A program made the position numbers and the translations under genes. 64,000 bases of DNA from Massariosphaeria phaeospora (Eukaryota; Ascomycota; Dothideomycetes; Pleosporales). The notes beneath the pieces were generated by a model. The model saw only the letters and a program-made list of their open reading frames with translations, was not told where the DNA came from and made no database searches. Position 1 is the first letter of the stretch. Every line of letters begins with the position of its first letter. Positions 1-12,071 of the stretch are shown here, in pieces. Where the stretch lies: the NCBI GenBank assembly GCA_011032825.1, contig JAADJZ010000025.1, forward strand, positions 558,001-622,000. Reading direction: 5' to 3'.

Positions 1-2731
1 ACGTCTGGTGGGTGAGCCGTCGACTACGGACTGCAGCAAATTACCCGGCCCGTTGCCCTACAGCCATCACGTCCCGGGGACGAACGACCTTCGACACCAC
101 CACCCACTGCGAGGACCGCGTCGTTCGGGCGCGTCACGGCACTCTGCCTGCAACAGCCTCCTCTGCCGCACAACGCACCCTCGGAATCCAGCGCCTGGCC
201 ACCGTCCACCGTCCGCCGTCCCAGCGCCCGTTCTCTCGCACTCGACCGCTCCACGGCGCCCGCACGCCAGCCAGCCCGGCCGCCGTACCTGCAGCGTGCG
301 GCTGCATATGCCGCCTGTTGGAGCTCTGCACGGCGCAACGGACGCTCCAACACGCTCCCATATGGCCTAATCATCAACCTCGCACTCCTGGCCGCCTTCG
401 AGCAGCCATTCCGCCGTCCCGTACGCGGGCCTGCGACACGATAGATTGCCTCGCGGGCAGGACGGCCCAGGGCGAGGCGACGCCAACCCGACCTCCTCCA
501 AACGGTTTCCGCTCCGAGCTGTGCGCTTCCGCTGCGACTCTGAGCGCGCCCTGCGACCACGACCCCAACGGCAGGCGCGCGCCCGCCCGCTGCCAGATGG
601 GGCCCTCGTGCTGTGTTGGGCCGCCCGCCAGAGGAAGCCACCACCAGACGAGCCAGGCCCGCGCCTGCCCTCCCCAGCGTGCAAACTTTCAAAGGCGTGC
701 GCACCTGCGCGCCCGCAACCGCAACCGCAACCGCAACCGCGCCACACAGCTGCGGCCTCACGGCACATCGTGTCGCTGCGCTGCTGGCTGCGACTTGGCC
801 GACGGAGCTCTTCGCGCTCTTAATCTCGCCCGCAATCAATTTCGTGAGCTGTCGGCTCAGTCGCTTGACCGCCAATCTAGCGGCTGTATTCCCGCGCTGT
901 CTTGTACTCTGGCTGCTCTGGCTGCCACCGCGCCCCGCCGCTCGCTGTCGGCTGTCCTGACACCGGCGGCAAGGCCACTATCCAGCTCTCTGTCGTCGAT
1001 AACGCGGGCCCATCCGGTCCGTGTGCACTGAGCGCATCCTGCCAGGTCGTTGTGGGCCGCGCTTGAGCCTCCCTCACAAGCTTTCAGCCATGTCAGTTCA
1101 GATCGGATCGCTGCCCTGGTGTCCCCGCCCCGGTTGACGTGGAGAACGAACCGCAGTCTGCTACAAAGGTAACTCCACGCTGGTTGGCAGGTCCCTGTCG
1201 CGCAGATATTGCGGCCAAGTGTCCCCGTCTTCGACACTCTCACTGGTGACGAACTGCATACCTACGACCCTCAGGACATCTTACGGCTGGAAAGTGCTTC
1301 CGTCATGAGACAATTGCGGAGAGTAAGCATTTTGCCGGGCTGACAAGCAGGTGGGCTATCAAGCTATGCTGCTTCCGTTGACGAGATACCTGACCTCATC
1401 CCCACTTCCCGTGCCAAATCTTATCATCAAGCTATAGTGACGAGTGCCTCTGTAGTCGGCCCCATCCGAATGGGCTAATCGGGGGCGCCCGTGCAATATA
1501 CCTCATCAGCAGCTTCGACCAATGCGAGAGTGTTTTACACAACTGGCCCCTCCTTTTTGTCTGCCCCCTCTTCCCCAGGTCCCGATGTCTCTTCCCACAT
1601 CATGACAACCATCTGCCGCTTGACAATAGCGCCGTTAGTTGCCTACTGCGACTCTGGGGCAGGGGCAGGGCATAGCAGTCTCGACGCACATCGCCGATAT
1701 ACCACCCCCACAGTCTGCGTTACCAGCAAAAGCCTCCTATTACTGGCAGTCCGCGTCTCACCGCGAGGACGAGTCGAATCTACGCCCCTCGCACTGCCAT
1801 CCCTTGCCTGTCCTGTCTAACCGGCGGACGGCACTCCACGCGGCGGGTCTCAGTGCTGCACAGCAACCCAGAACCGGCGATCACGGCATGCGGGGACTGA
1901 GCTGTTGTGCGGCCTGCATGGGAGACGGGTAGTGTGGGCTTTTGATGTGGGCCAAGGGGCCGCTCGTTATGCGCATGCGCGCTGTGACTGGTTACGCAGA
2001 CCACCAATACTCCTTCGCAGCATGCATGTACGTCCGGCGCGCTGGAGTGTTGGTGCTATCTGCAGATGTGGGCTGTATGAGAGCGGGCACGGGTAAGTCG
2101 AAGCGAGCTTTCTCTCTCTTTCTCTCTCTCTGTCTAGGTCCGCGTCGAGTCCAGATCAGGATCAGACCGGATTTGCCTGCTTTTGACGTGAAGCTAACAT
2201 AGACGACTGGAGACGAAGGACGTAACCTGGCGGATGCATGTGAAGCAGACGCTGTTTGTTACCACCGAGGGGTCCTTGCAAGTAACCGCACGGCACAGCC
2301 TGTCTGTACGCCATCAGGTGGTCGGCCTCAGCAAACCTCACACTAGCAACAACTTCATTGCATGTTCATCATCTGTCTATTACCACTACTTGACTATCTA
2401 ACTAACTTGGTTGGTTGGCCCATCTCAGGACGGGTGTCCGAACTGAGCTGGATGGGCTGCCACTAGACTAGCCCCTTAGGCAACCACGGCTCACAAGCAC
2501 GATGTCTCCCCGCGGACAGCCACACATGTGATACGCCGTCCAAACCAATCCATCCACCGTCCCATCCGACACCGGACCCCTCAAAAGAGCACACTTATCA
2601 CTACTAGTCCCGCTTTCACGTGCATGTAACAATCCTGCTCAAAAGACAAGCAAAAAAAGAACATGATCATGACATGTACAATTAATTATTGTCGTTGTCC
2701 CCGGCCTTGGAAAGTCTAACACAGGTTACGC
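1..2731. other. GC-rich region without a convincing gene
   Basis: Several long frames are open on both strands at once between about 10 and 1240. Their translations are Arg/Ala/Pro/Ser-rich with no recognisable domain, which is what GC-rich non-coding DNA gives. A short CCGCAA-type tandem lies near 714-740. An intron-like stretch with a GTAAGT donor, a long CT tract and a TAG end sits at about 2092-2137, but it joins no coding exons I can identify. The region probably holds regulatory or untranslated DNA. Confidence 0.5.
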
Positions 2732-4879
2732 TCAGTCTTTCGGTGTAAGTCTGATGAGCAGTTTCTCGGTCTTTGGCGGCGCCGTGTAGGCGTCGGACTG
2801 GGCGATGTTGGTGTCGTCGACGATGGTTGTCGTGTAGTTTGTGTATAGGGCGGCGAGGAGGTACTTCATTTCTGGAAGGGGCGGGAGACGTGTTAGCTGA
2901 GCGGAGCTGAACTGAGCTGGTGCTCGTCATACGATGATGCTCAGCGGCCCTGACAGAAATCGGTAAACGACTACTCACGGTAAACTGCCAAATGGCTCCC
3001 CACACACATTCTCCCTCCACTAAATGGCAAATGGTAAGTTAGCGGAACAGATACACCTGGAGAGTGTTCATATAGGTAGGTAGATCACCACCGCATCACA
3101 TCACAGCATGTACGTACTAACCTTCCAAAGGCCCAAAACCACCGACTCTCCATATCCTTCCGCTTCTCGGCGCCGACCCTGACCAGCTCCCGCTCCAGCC
3201 ACCGCTCTGGCCTCCACTCCGCCGCCCGCTCGTACACGTCCTCATTGCGGTGCAGCAAGCCTGCGCTCGCGCTCACGCGCACCCCGCCGGGGACGTGGTA
3301 CTGCAGCTCGGGCCCCAGCCGGCAGCCCTGCGGCGGCGTCCAGCGCGGCTGCGGGCCCGGGATGGCCGAGTGCAGACGCAGCGTTTCCCAGACGACGGCG
3401 TGGAGCAGCGGCAGCGCGTCGACGGCTTTGGGCGCGGGCAGCGCGGGCGCCGACGAGGCTGTTAGGCGCGGCGAGAGCGTGGCGAGTTCGTGCTGGAGGC
3501 GCGATTGCAGGGTTGGGTGCTGCGACAGCTCGTGGATGGCGTAGGTCAGCGTGATGCCTGAGGTGTCGAAGCCGGCGGCGAGGTGGTCGAGGACTTCGCT
3601 GGCGAGCGCGACGGCTGCGTCTGCGTCTGCGTCTGCGTTCTGCGGCGCGCTTCGCTCGGTCTTGCTCGCTTCTTTGGCGAGGCCCGCTGCGAGCTGTTGG
3701 TACACGACGGGCGTGTCTGCGACTGCGACTGCGACTGCGCCTTGCTGCTTCTGCTGCTGCTCGAGCACCCGCGCAGCCCCATCGCACATGGCCTTCGTCC
3801 ACGCCTCGATCTCGCCGTTCGCCTCGCCCACCCAATCCGGCACAAACTTGTACCCGAACCACTTGCGCGCAAACGCCGTCAGGCGCGGCAGCTCCTGCGG
3901 CCAGAAGTTGAAGGAGCGTCGGCTGTTGTACAGGTCGAGAAACCAGGCTAGTTCGCGGGCGTTGCGGAGCAGGTTGGAGCTGCTGGCTAGGCCGAAGATG
4001 TAGGCGGTTACGATGTCCATGGTTGCGGCGCTGAGGAGCGGGATTATGTTGAGGGTGCCGGGGGAGGCGGAGTCAGACGACGAAGACGGGGACGAGGACG
4101 AGGACGAAGATGGGGATGGCGAAGTGTCGAATGTGGAGGACAGGGAGGGGAGGAAGCGCGAGTAGAGGATTGATGATGTTTGGGCGAGGAGCGCGGGGGA
4201 GGTGGTGATGGCGGATTTGGAGTAGATGTTGCTGAGCAGGCGTTTGCGCGCGGCGTGCGGTTTGTTGCGCGAGGTGGAGAACATGTTGGGGGTGCTAGAT
4301 GGATGGATGGCGGATAGTAAGCATAACGGATCAGTCGGTAATTCAGATGCAGGTGCCAGATGCCAGATGCCAGATGCAAACTCCAAATCAACTCCCTCTC
4401 CTCCTTTTCCTTTTCTCTCCGCAAAAATCACAAATATACCCCCCCCCTATCTATGCCCCATCCCATCCCAACCCAAACCACACCACACACAACAAAAAAT
4501 GAACACTCAAGTGACTGACTCACCCCCCATAATTCGCAAAAAACGCATACCACCCTTCCCCTTCCCTACACCCTTTCTCCCACCCTCCCCCATAGATCTC
4601 GCGGATCCCGCCCACGACGCAGTTCACGCTGATTTCTGCGGGCGCGAGCTGGATTACGGGGCCGAGGCGCGCGTGGGCGGCGCGCAGTGTGGCGAGTTCG
4701 AGGGCGCGGTGGCGGATCAGGAGGATGGGGAGGGGGGTGTGGGGGGCGAGGGGGTGGATGGGGGGGATGCGGATGCGGGAGAGGGGGGAGGGGTGGAAGA
4801 GGGAAGGGAAGAGGGAAGGGAGGGTGAGGGTGGAGAGGAGGAGGAGGAGGAGGATGAGGAGGGCGAGGAGGGGAAACAT
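2732..4879 (-). CDS. Cytochrome P450 monooxygenase, four exons
   Basis: Heme-thiolate monooxygenase, probably ER-anchored and acting with NADPH-P450 reductase; substrate unknown. Exons by coordinate are 4879-4524, 4294-3122, 3019-2979 and 2871-2732, giving 569 aa. The N-terminus is a Leu-rich membrane anchor. Exon 1 joins exon 2 in the typical fungal motif YGGTPNMFSTSRNKPHAARK. The I-helix is AGFDTSG, the K-helix ExxR is ETLR, then comes PERW. The heme-binding loop FGSGGRMCVG is created only by splicing exon 2 to the 41-nt exon 3; the conserved Cys is in exon 3. Ser- and Asp/Ala-rich insertions in the middle come from in-frame hexanucleotide repeats. No other biosynthetic gene lies beside it. 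The P450 call is firm; the subfamily is not assigned. Confidence 0.93.
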
Positions 4880-5982
4880 GGTTGTGGTGGTGATGGTGGA
4901 TGGTGGGTTGAGTGGGCGAGTTAGGGTTTGTTTAAGTGTGACGTGCGTGACGTGACAGGACGCGTGATCGGTGATCGGTAATCCCGATACCTTCTTCTTC
5001 GCTTATGCGATAAACATACTTTGTAAAAAATCTACAAAAAGGTTCATATAAAGCCAGTAGATAGATAAACAGCCCCGCTCCCGCTCCGCAATTCCCTTGT
5101 CGTTCAGATGGCGTGGCGTGGCTTATCGATAAGGCGAGCGTTAGCGCGGCTCAGACCAAATTCAAGGTTTCCGATTGGTGCTGAGCTGAGCTAAGCTGGG
5201 TTTGGGATGGTAGTGGCCATCTGGCTCGCTCGTATCAAGCAGACTACTCTGTTACGAAATATCTTGTAGAGAAAGCACAAATCCTGTCGTTTCCTCGCTT
5301 CGACGATATGTCTGTTTTCGCCCAGAGCAGCCCAGCCGTCAACGACACCCCACCCCGGCCCGCCCGCTACACAGCCCACCTCATCCCACCCCATCCCATC
5401 CCATCCCGTACGCGACGCCACCTCTATCCACCGCACATGGTCATGTTTCCAGCGCGTCGCACAAACCAACGCGGAAGCCCGCTCGGAAAAGCCCGCAGCA
5501 TCCCCACCTATGATATGCAGCCCGGATCCGAACCGGCAAGTGCGGCGATGCGTGTGCGACGCCGCACATTCTATTTTTCGAACTGAGAATATGTAGGAAG
5601 GGGGAGGGAAGGGAAAGGGAAGGGAAGTACAGCATAGATAGCGCGATGCAGACGTGATGCATTGGCCGGCCACTAGTACTGGTGGCACTGCGGATGTGTT
5701 TCTTGTGGGACGGTTTTTTTCGCTGGAGAGAAGGGTGTGCGGAGTGACTGAGATTTCGAGTCGTGGATTCGCACTTTTGTTTGATCTAGTTGGTTGGTTC
5801 TTGAACTGCCCCACGCATCTTGTGCTGCACGTACGCTTCTGCTCATATACGCCCTTTCCCGATTGAAGACTTAGCTTATGGTGTCGCTCGGTACGACTGC
5901 GAGTTTTGGTTGTTTGTAGGGCTGGAGGACAAGATGCAGTGCGTGGTGTCTAAAGTACGGAGTTCGAAGCTGAGAGGCGGGG

Positions 5983-5990
5983 TATATATA
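5983..5990. promoter_or_regulatory. TATATATA box-like element
   Basis: An eight-base alternating TA tract lies in GC-rich surroundings (GGGG before, GAGG after), resembling a strong TATA box. It is palindromic, so direction cannot be read, and no convincing gene starts within 200 bp on either side. Confidence 0.25.
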
Positions 5991-7534
5991 TGAGGCTGGG
6001 TAGAAGCGGGAGCTTGGCGAGTTCGTGGTCGACGCAGTGATGTTAGACAGGAGGAAATTGGGGCTGATGCAGGCGTGGTGGTTCTAGTAAGTTCATCAGT
6101 GAAAACTAGAAAGAAATGCGTGAGGGCTAAAGGGCTTTTACTTTGTAGGAAGAGCGTCAAGTTAGCTTGTTCATCTAGCCTTGCGGGCTTTGTAGTCAAT
6201 ATCTCTGCTGTAGGTGAAGAGCGGTGTCTATTTGGCGTCAGTCTAAAGAAGGTTTGGCTGCTAGGCTCGTGGAGTTAACAACGATAACTGTGAATTTACC
6301 TTCAAGGGTAAAAGGCAAAGGTGTTAGGATGCTTGATAGTTTGACGATGTATGCGTCTGCGAACTAGGAACGTCAGTGAACGAGACACACTAGCATTGTT
6401 CAGCCTGGGGCAAATTTGGAAATCGAAAACTGGATTCGCGATTTGTTACGCATTAGACTGCTATGCAAGTCAGAATGTGCTGGTAAGCTTTTATGAATGA
6501 TACGGCTTACCTCTCTTTAGGTAGACTAGACCAAATCCTAGATATTTGCAGTCAAAAAGACGTTCTAAGAGAACTACATCAGCAAAACGCACTTGTATCA
6601 CAAACTCGAAGTCGAATGATAAGTACACCATCCCATATCTTTGAATTATCTGCGGCTTTAGACAAGGCTCATCACGAAGTAAAACGTCCCCGTTATGCTT
6701 TCTCAGCATCATTACCCAAATCCCCCTTGTGTCCCCCTCAGTTATCGCCCGGTTGCAAAGTCAGCTACTCCAATTCGATGCAGGCGTCCGCCATGGCCAA
6801 GCGTAGCCCAGTCTCCAGGGTCTCCGCAGAAGGGTACATCATACGGACAATTAATCACTGGAAGCGAGAAGACAGAGAAGTGGCTAGGAATGTTTTGGAA
6901 CCTATTCAGACCCCTGCGGAATCGGCAAAGAATGCGTAAATTAGATAGCGGAACGTAGAGAATGTGGGGACGAGGACAGGGATGACGAGGGTGGAATAGG
7001 CAGTGGGTTTTTCGTATCATTTTTCTTAATATTAAATGCATGGGGATGAAAAGTCGGTGTAGGGCAGGCAGAGCGGAGAAGAAGGGAGTGTACAGACAAG
7101 TCGCTAAGTCGTCAAACCACGACTTGCGAAATGTATTGAAGCTCGAGGAAGTGTAATGAATTACCTCTTCGTCTTTCACATACACACAGCTCGGATCGGA
7201 ATACAGCCATGAATTAGCAGTATTTGGATGGAAAACCAAGTTACGGAAATCGAGAAAACGAACCGCCCGCAAGAAAGAGCTGATGATAGCGGAAGGAACA
7301 CGATTGCCGTGGTCTCCGATTGTAGTGATGGAATACTCAGCTGCGGATCCCCAGTTCAGTTCAGTTCAAGCCAGCCATAAACCTTGCAGATTGCCTCTCT
7401 TTCTTTGAACCACAAGGACCCCTGCTCTCACCGCCATCGTCACCGCCATAGCCAAACCAGTCCCTTACCCCACCGTTCCCCCAACTTAACTCAACCTCCA
7501 AGAACAAGTCCCGGGTAAAAGCAGGCGCTAGCGC

Positions 7535-7832
7535 GACCAGTCCAGTACAGGTTCCACTCAAAAATCCCCGATAGTGCCAAGCGCCATACAGTCGGCGCAG
7601 ATGAAGTGCGGAACAAAAAGTAAGCAGAGAGATGAAGATGATTGCCGCAGGAGGGGTGGGGTGGGGTGCGTGTCTTACCACCTAGTGTCGCATCATCATG
7701 ACCATATAGATTCCGCCGGGTAATTCTCAACGTCGACGTCAAGAGAGGAGTTTGTTTGTACAGCGGGATTACAAAATGCGGAGCAATCGACGTTATGCCC
7801 GGATTAATGCTCACCGAAGCGCCGCCCATCAC
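7535..7832 (-). CDS. Possible small two-exon protein, unknown
   Basis: The first 51 codons from 7832 read MMGGASVSINPGITSIAPHF followed by a protein-like stretch ending near NLYGHDDATLG. A GTAAGA donor follows at about 7681. An intron with a CTTAC branch-like site and an AG near 7561 would give a protein of about 60 aa ending close to 7535. Without splicing the frame runs on to 7491. I do not recognise the family. The N-terminal composition looks coding, but the acceptor and the stop are uncertain, so the 3' boundary is approximate. Confidence 0.25.
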
Positions 7833-8043
7833 GTATAGTCAGAACTTTGTCTTTTGTTGATGTAGTATGCTACTAGAACATATTCGGATGGCCAACTCCA
7901 CCCCAAGGTATCTTTCCCAATGGGCGTCAAAAAGGAGAAGTACAAGTCGCGAAGGCCAAGAAAAAAGACCGCAAGTGAGGTTGATTTTAATGACGGGTTC
8001 TCAGCTCACTAGTAGCGCAGTGAGTACCGGAAGCAATGCAATA

Positions 8044-11000
8044 CTACGCATTTGCCATAATAACATCATCATCGTCTTCTCCTTCGGCGTCAATGTCCAT
8101 TTCACCCTCTGCATCCTCGTCCTCGCCTTCCGCATCACCGTTCATGTCATGATGGTCATCAATGGCGCGGGCAAGTCGATCTTTTCCTTTTCCGTTCTTC
8201 GCGATGCGAGGACTCTTTGTAGAGCTCCTCGTGCTTCTCCTTCCGTTGATAGCTTTGACTTCGCCCCCTTCCTCGGCTCCGTCGCTATTGAGACCGTTCA
8301 CGACGATTTGCCCAAGATTACTCCGCGTGCGCCGAACACTTATCGTACCGGGTGTGAGCGCCCCATTCATTGAGGGTGTTCCTTTCCCGCCCATGGGTCT
8401 GCTGGGAGAAAATTGTAAGCGAGGGACGGGAGCCGTGGCCATTGAGAGAGGTGTGTTACGGTTTCGCTGAGGAGTACTAGTCCGACGGCGCGAACCGAAA
8501 GGCCGGCCAGGTCGGCGTTTCGCAGCTGGCTGTCCTGGAATGGGTGGGAATACTTCGTATCGACTAGGCGGAATAGACGGTGTAGCACTGGTCGCTTGTG
8601 AGCCGGCCATTGCGATCATGGAGCCGTTTGCAAGGGGAGTTCCAGGAGCGGGCGACCCGTCATGTGGAGATCCTTCCGCTGGGAGTGCAGGAGTGCCTGG
8701 CCCTGCTTCTTCATCGGGTGATTTGGCAGCGCCATCTTTAGAGGTACCGTTCATTTTGGCAGCCATTTGCATCTGGACACCTTCTTCTGGCGCAGGCCTG
8801 TCCTCATCCTCTGCTTCATCTCGCTGTTGTATTGCGTGAAGTGTTGGTCCGTCTTCATACTGACCAAGACGACCCATGACGTATGGCGTCCACACCAAGC
8901 TCTCAGGCTTGATCTTTGGGGTTGGTCCGGCATCGCATTTCTCGATATATTGTCTGAAGAACCCGTAGTCGAGTCGCAGAGCGTATGTCTTTGTTACAGG
9001 ATCACGGACTAGGGCCCGTAGACCTTCTAGAGCCGAGACGATGTCGTCGGGAGTCATACCGGTGCGCTCGGCTATCGTGGTTATGCTGATGGGTCCTTTG
9101 TGGGTGAGAAGTTCCTTACACAGCACAAGCCGCCAGTACTTCCTGTAACTGACCAAGCCCATATCACTGAGAGGCTTCTCGGGACTTCCTGTCTTCTTCT
9201 CGTTGCGAGTGAGGAGGTAGGAGAACTCAATCAGGAACTGACCGTAGCCTTTCCGCATATGGATAGGGAGAACGAGGATGCAGGAGACGTTGTTGAGAGA
9301 GCTTGGCCTTTTCTCTTTCGAGAAGTAACCCACGAAATGACAGCCGTAGTTATCGTTTTCGGTCATGACGTAGAAGAGGAATGGCTCTACATCATAGTAA
9401 AGGGTTTTGGAGCCAAGAAATAATTTTGCGAGCAGACAGAGGTTTTGGCAGTAGACGGGGTTTTTTCGCCCATCAACTTCGAAGAAAGAGTAATTGCCAT
9501 CACGATATATTTCGTCGCCAGGCGGATGTTTCGCTGGGCATTTGAGCTGGTGTTTGTCAGCATAAGTGCGTACTGGATCTGACGGACCATGCTTACCTTA
9601 TGCCGCCATGCCACATAATCCGAGGCCATGTACTTCAGACAGAACTCACAAATGTGGAGTATCCTATTCTTGCTGTACTCTTCCGGATATGGAGCTGCAT
9701 GCCAGGTGTCAATTTCCCAACCTCCAAAATTGATGCACTTGATTTTGCTTGGAGGTCCCGATTGTTTTGACGGCTTCACGGGCTCCTGATTGCGGTAGAG
9801 AACCTCCTGCTGCTTCTTCCATTCATCTTCAGCTCCTTGTCGCGCTTCTTCGAAGCGCTTTCTGTCCGCTTGAGTAGGGTACGTCTTGGAGGTGTCTGCG
9901 TCGGCTTCCGAAAGGATTCCGCCAAAAGGCTTGCTTTTACTCTCGTCGATCTCCTTACCTACGAAGCCATAAAATGGCGCTGCATACTGTGCTTGGACGG
10001 GAGGGTAGTGCGGCGCTTCTTCCTCTCGGGCCTGCTGAGCTGCCCTTCGATTTCGCTCGCGACGTTCCCTGTCCCTCTCGCGGCGACGTTCCTGTCTCTC
10101 CTGCTCCACGGTCAGTGTCTTCTTTTTAGGCTTCGATGTTACGATCTTTTGGACTTTTTCGTTGTTGAGGTGGAAAACTATAACCAGGCTGGGAGGATGA
10201 AGGTTGGGGACCGGTGAATCCTCGAGCCATGCCAACGGACGTCTGTCAGTTCTCTTCGGTGCGGATCGGCGAGTGCGTACCGACCGCATGCGAGAAGAGT
10301 CATGATCGGACGTGCTGTGGTGTGCATCATCGTCAGTTTCATTGCCTTCTGTTGCCGCAGTTCTTGACCGGGCACGTGGCGATGTCGCTGTGATTGACGT
10401 GCCCGAGGCTGCAGAAGAACGTCGCTTCTTCCTCGTCTGTCTAGAGGGAATCACTTCGTCTTCGTCAGAGGCCTTTCGTTTCCTTAGCGATCTGGACCCG
10501 TCCATGGGATCATCGGGGAGGATTAAGTCATTGAACACCGAGTGACCACCTGGGTCTGTGCCTCGATGCGAAGGCAGGAGGTCTCTGGCCAGCTTGGGCA
10601 CCGACGACAACCTACGGCGGGTAACTGAAGTTGTGGTAGTGGACTCATGCTCATCCTCCAGGCCATTTTGGATACAAGCGGTGCAGCGCCAACGTTTTGC
10701 ATCTAGAGAGGCTAAAATTAGTCAAGTTGCTCAAGACTGCTTGGCTCATATAATAGTAGATAGACGTACCGTCATCGGGGCTAAGCGTGTTAGCGTCTCG
10801 GGCGCATTGCCGATGTGCTGCAGGAACAGATCATGTCAGCTATCCGAAAACGTAAAACTTGAACAGTCCGGATGTCATATACATACCATTGTCTCCACAC
10901 ACGACACAAGACAGATATTCCTCAAACTCGGGGCTAGGGTCGTGTTCTTCGTCCTCGTTGCAATATCTGTCGCATTATTAGTATCATATCAGTCGAAATT

Positions 11001-11465
11001 CCCGATGTATACTTACATGCAAACATTGGAGTCGGTCCTTGCGCTTCCTAGCCCTTCGCCATCTTCGCTCTCGGCGTGCCACTGGTTTTCCACTTCTGAC
11101 TCCGACTGAGAATCTTCGCTGTCGCTGGTCTTGGCATCAGAATACGAGTCGGCCGCGGCGTCACCGTCATGTTCGTCGTCGTCGTCCTCGGAAAAGGCAT
11201 CCCTGGGTGCCGCCATCTTGACAGCGCCCACAGGTTCACTCTCGTCTTCATCGTCGATCTCTTCACCCTCGGCGTCCACATCTGAGCCTTCAGCATCGAG
11301 CTCCGAGCGGTCGGCATCCGTGGTGTGTGCTTCTACCTCCGGGGTGTCGTCTCCTGTGGCCTGGCCGTACTCAACATCGTCTATCTCGTACTCTCCGTCT
11401 GCGTCGATGTCCTCCAGGTCGTTGTTGCTCGCGGTTTGGCCCATGAGCCTAGCGGGCTCCGCCAT
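8044..11465 (-). CDS. sas3: MYST histone acetyltransferase with PHD finger, Sas3/Mst2 type
   Basis: Nuclear lysine acetyltransferase expected to acetylate histone H3 in a NuA3-like complex. Five exons (11465-11017, 10966-10887, 10817-10770, 10702-9597, 9546-8044) give 1061 aa. An Asp/Glu-rich N-terminus precedes a C4HC3 PHD finger assembled across exons 1-4 (CIYC, CVVC, HRQC, then WRCTAC), followed by a basic linker. The MYST domain has its C2HC zinc finger (CEFC, then H and C at the exon 4/5 junction). Next come the catalytic core SCILVLP, the acetyl-CoA loop RKGYG and the signature [19 protein letters not shown]. The tail is low-complexity and acidic. The PHD finger and the [10 protein letters not shown] variant favour Sas3/Mst2 over Esa1, which carries a chromodomain. 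A second Met lies at 11501, but 11465 begins the better N-terminus. Divergent from the complex I gene at 12072. Confidence 0.93.
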
Positions 11466-12071
11466 AGCGAAGGTGACCACAGTCGCCAGTTTGGAAACCA
11501 AAAACGCCAGTGTAACTTTGTGACAAAGGATATAAGCGTTTTCACACGTGTCGGGCGCGCGACGAGTGCAGAAAACGTGCTGTCATGAAGGGTACCGCAG
11601 GCGCGTCGTGCGGAGGTCGGAGCGCGTTGTTGTGAGCCGCAGTCCCTCTATTAGGGCAATGTCGTGAGGTTGGATCGTAGAGGAGCTTCTCAAGGCTGTA
11701 GGAGGCTGGTTGGTGATGCGTGAGGGCTGCAGTCGCGTGGCCGTTGCTGTGACGAGGTGGAGAGTTGCGACTGTCGCCACGCGCAATATTCTTGGCGGAA
11801 CAAGGCCCAGGGGCGCGGATGTTCGCGACTCGGGTGAAAGTGGTGCCCTCAGCGACACCGCGAACAGTCGTCTCGGCTCGGGAAAGCGCGTGTTGGATGA
11901 TATTCGGCCGTCTGAAGTGCGCTGCCTCCTGGGAAGTTGGGGCAGTCTTGCGCTCTTGGCACCCGCCAACCGCCTCCTCTCTTAGCTTCCGCGCCGACGA
12001 CCTCACTGTTCACTCCCGTTCGTCAAACACCCGCACCACCCCCGCACGCCGCCCAGCACGCTCTCGCAATC
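11466..12071. promoter_or_regulatory. Divergent promoter region between sas3 and NDUFA1-type gene
   Basis: 606 bp separates two start codons pointing away from each other. Frames open on the minus strand (11583-11969, 11542-12006) and plus strand (11765-12301) are Arg/Pro/Thr-rich and lack any domain, so I read them as chance. The interval must contain both promoters. A CACGTG-like core (tttcacacgtgtcg) lies near 11541-11554. Confidence 0.5.

Larger units (their letters stand above)
4880..8043. other. Mostly non-coding interval with weak ORFs
   Basis: About 3.2 kb between the P450 and the Sas3-type gene. It contains GA-rich and CCCAT-rich low-complexity tracts near 5385-5410 and 5583-5630, and a strong TATATATA element at 5983-5990. 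Open frames such as 6493-6939 (+, 148 codons) and 6742-7272 (-) have no recognisable domain and overlap one another. A possible small two-exon gene at 7535-7832 is listed separately. I see no transposon termini. Confidence 0.4.

Noticed and set aside
12..1031. 339-codon open frame (+), with a 283-codon frame antisense to it
   Set aside because: Composition is Arg/Ala/Pro/Ser-rich in every frame, no domain, and several frames on both strands are open together, as expected for GC-rich non-coding DNA.
3242..4003. Long frames on both strands inside the P450
   Set aside because: They are shadows; the P450 frame carries all family motifs and correct splice junctions.
2732..4879. A secondary-metabolite cluster around the P450, tyrosinase and BBE oxidoreductase
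   Set aside because: The P450 lies over 40 kb from the tyrosinase and BBE genes, no PKS, NRPS, terpene synthase or cluster regulator occurs in the window, and housekeeping genes separate them.
5191..5814. 207-codon minus frame
   Set aside because: No domain, contains low-complexity DGMGWDE-like repeats from CCCAT tracts, and other frames are open in parallel.
11583..11969. 128-codon minus frame in the sas3/NDUFA1 divergent promoter
   Set aside because: No domain, overlapping open frames on both strands, and it would sit across two promoters.
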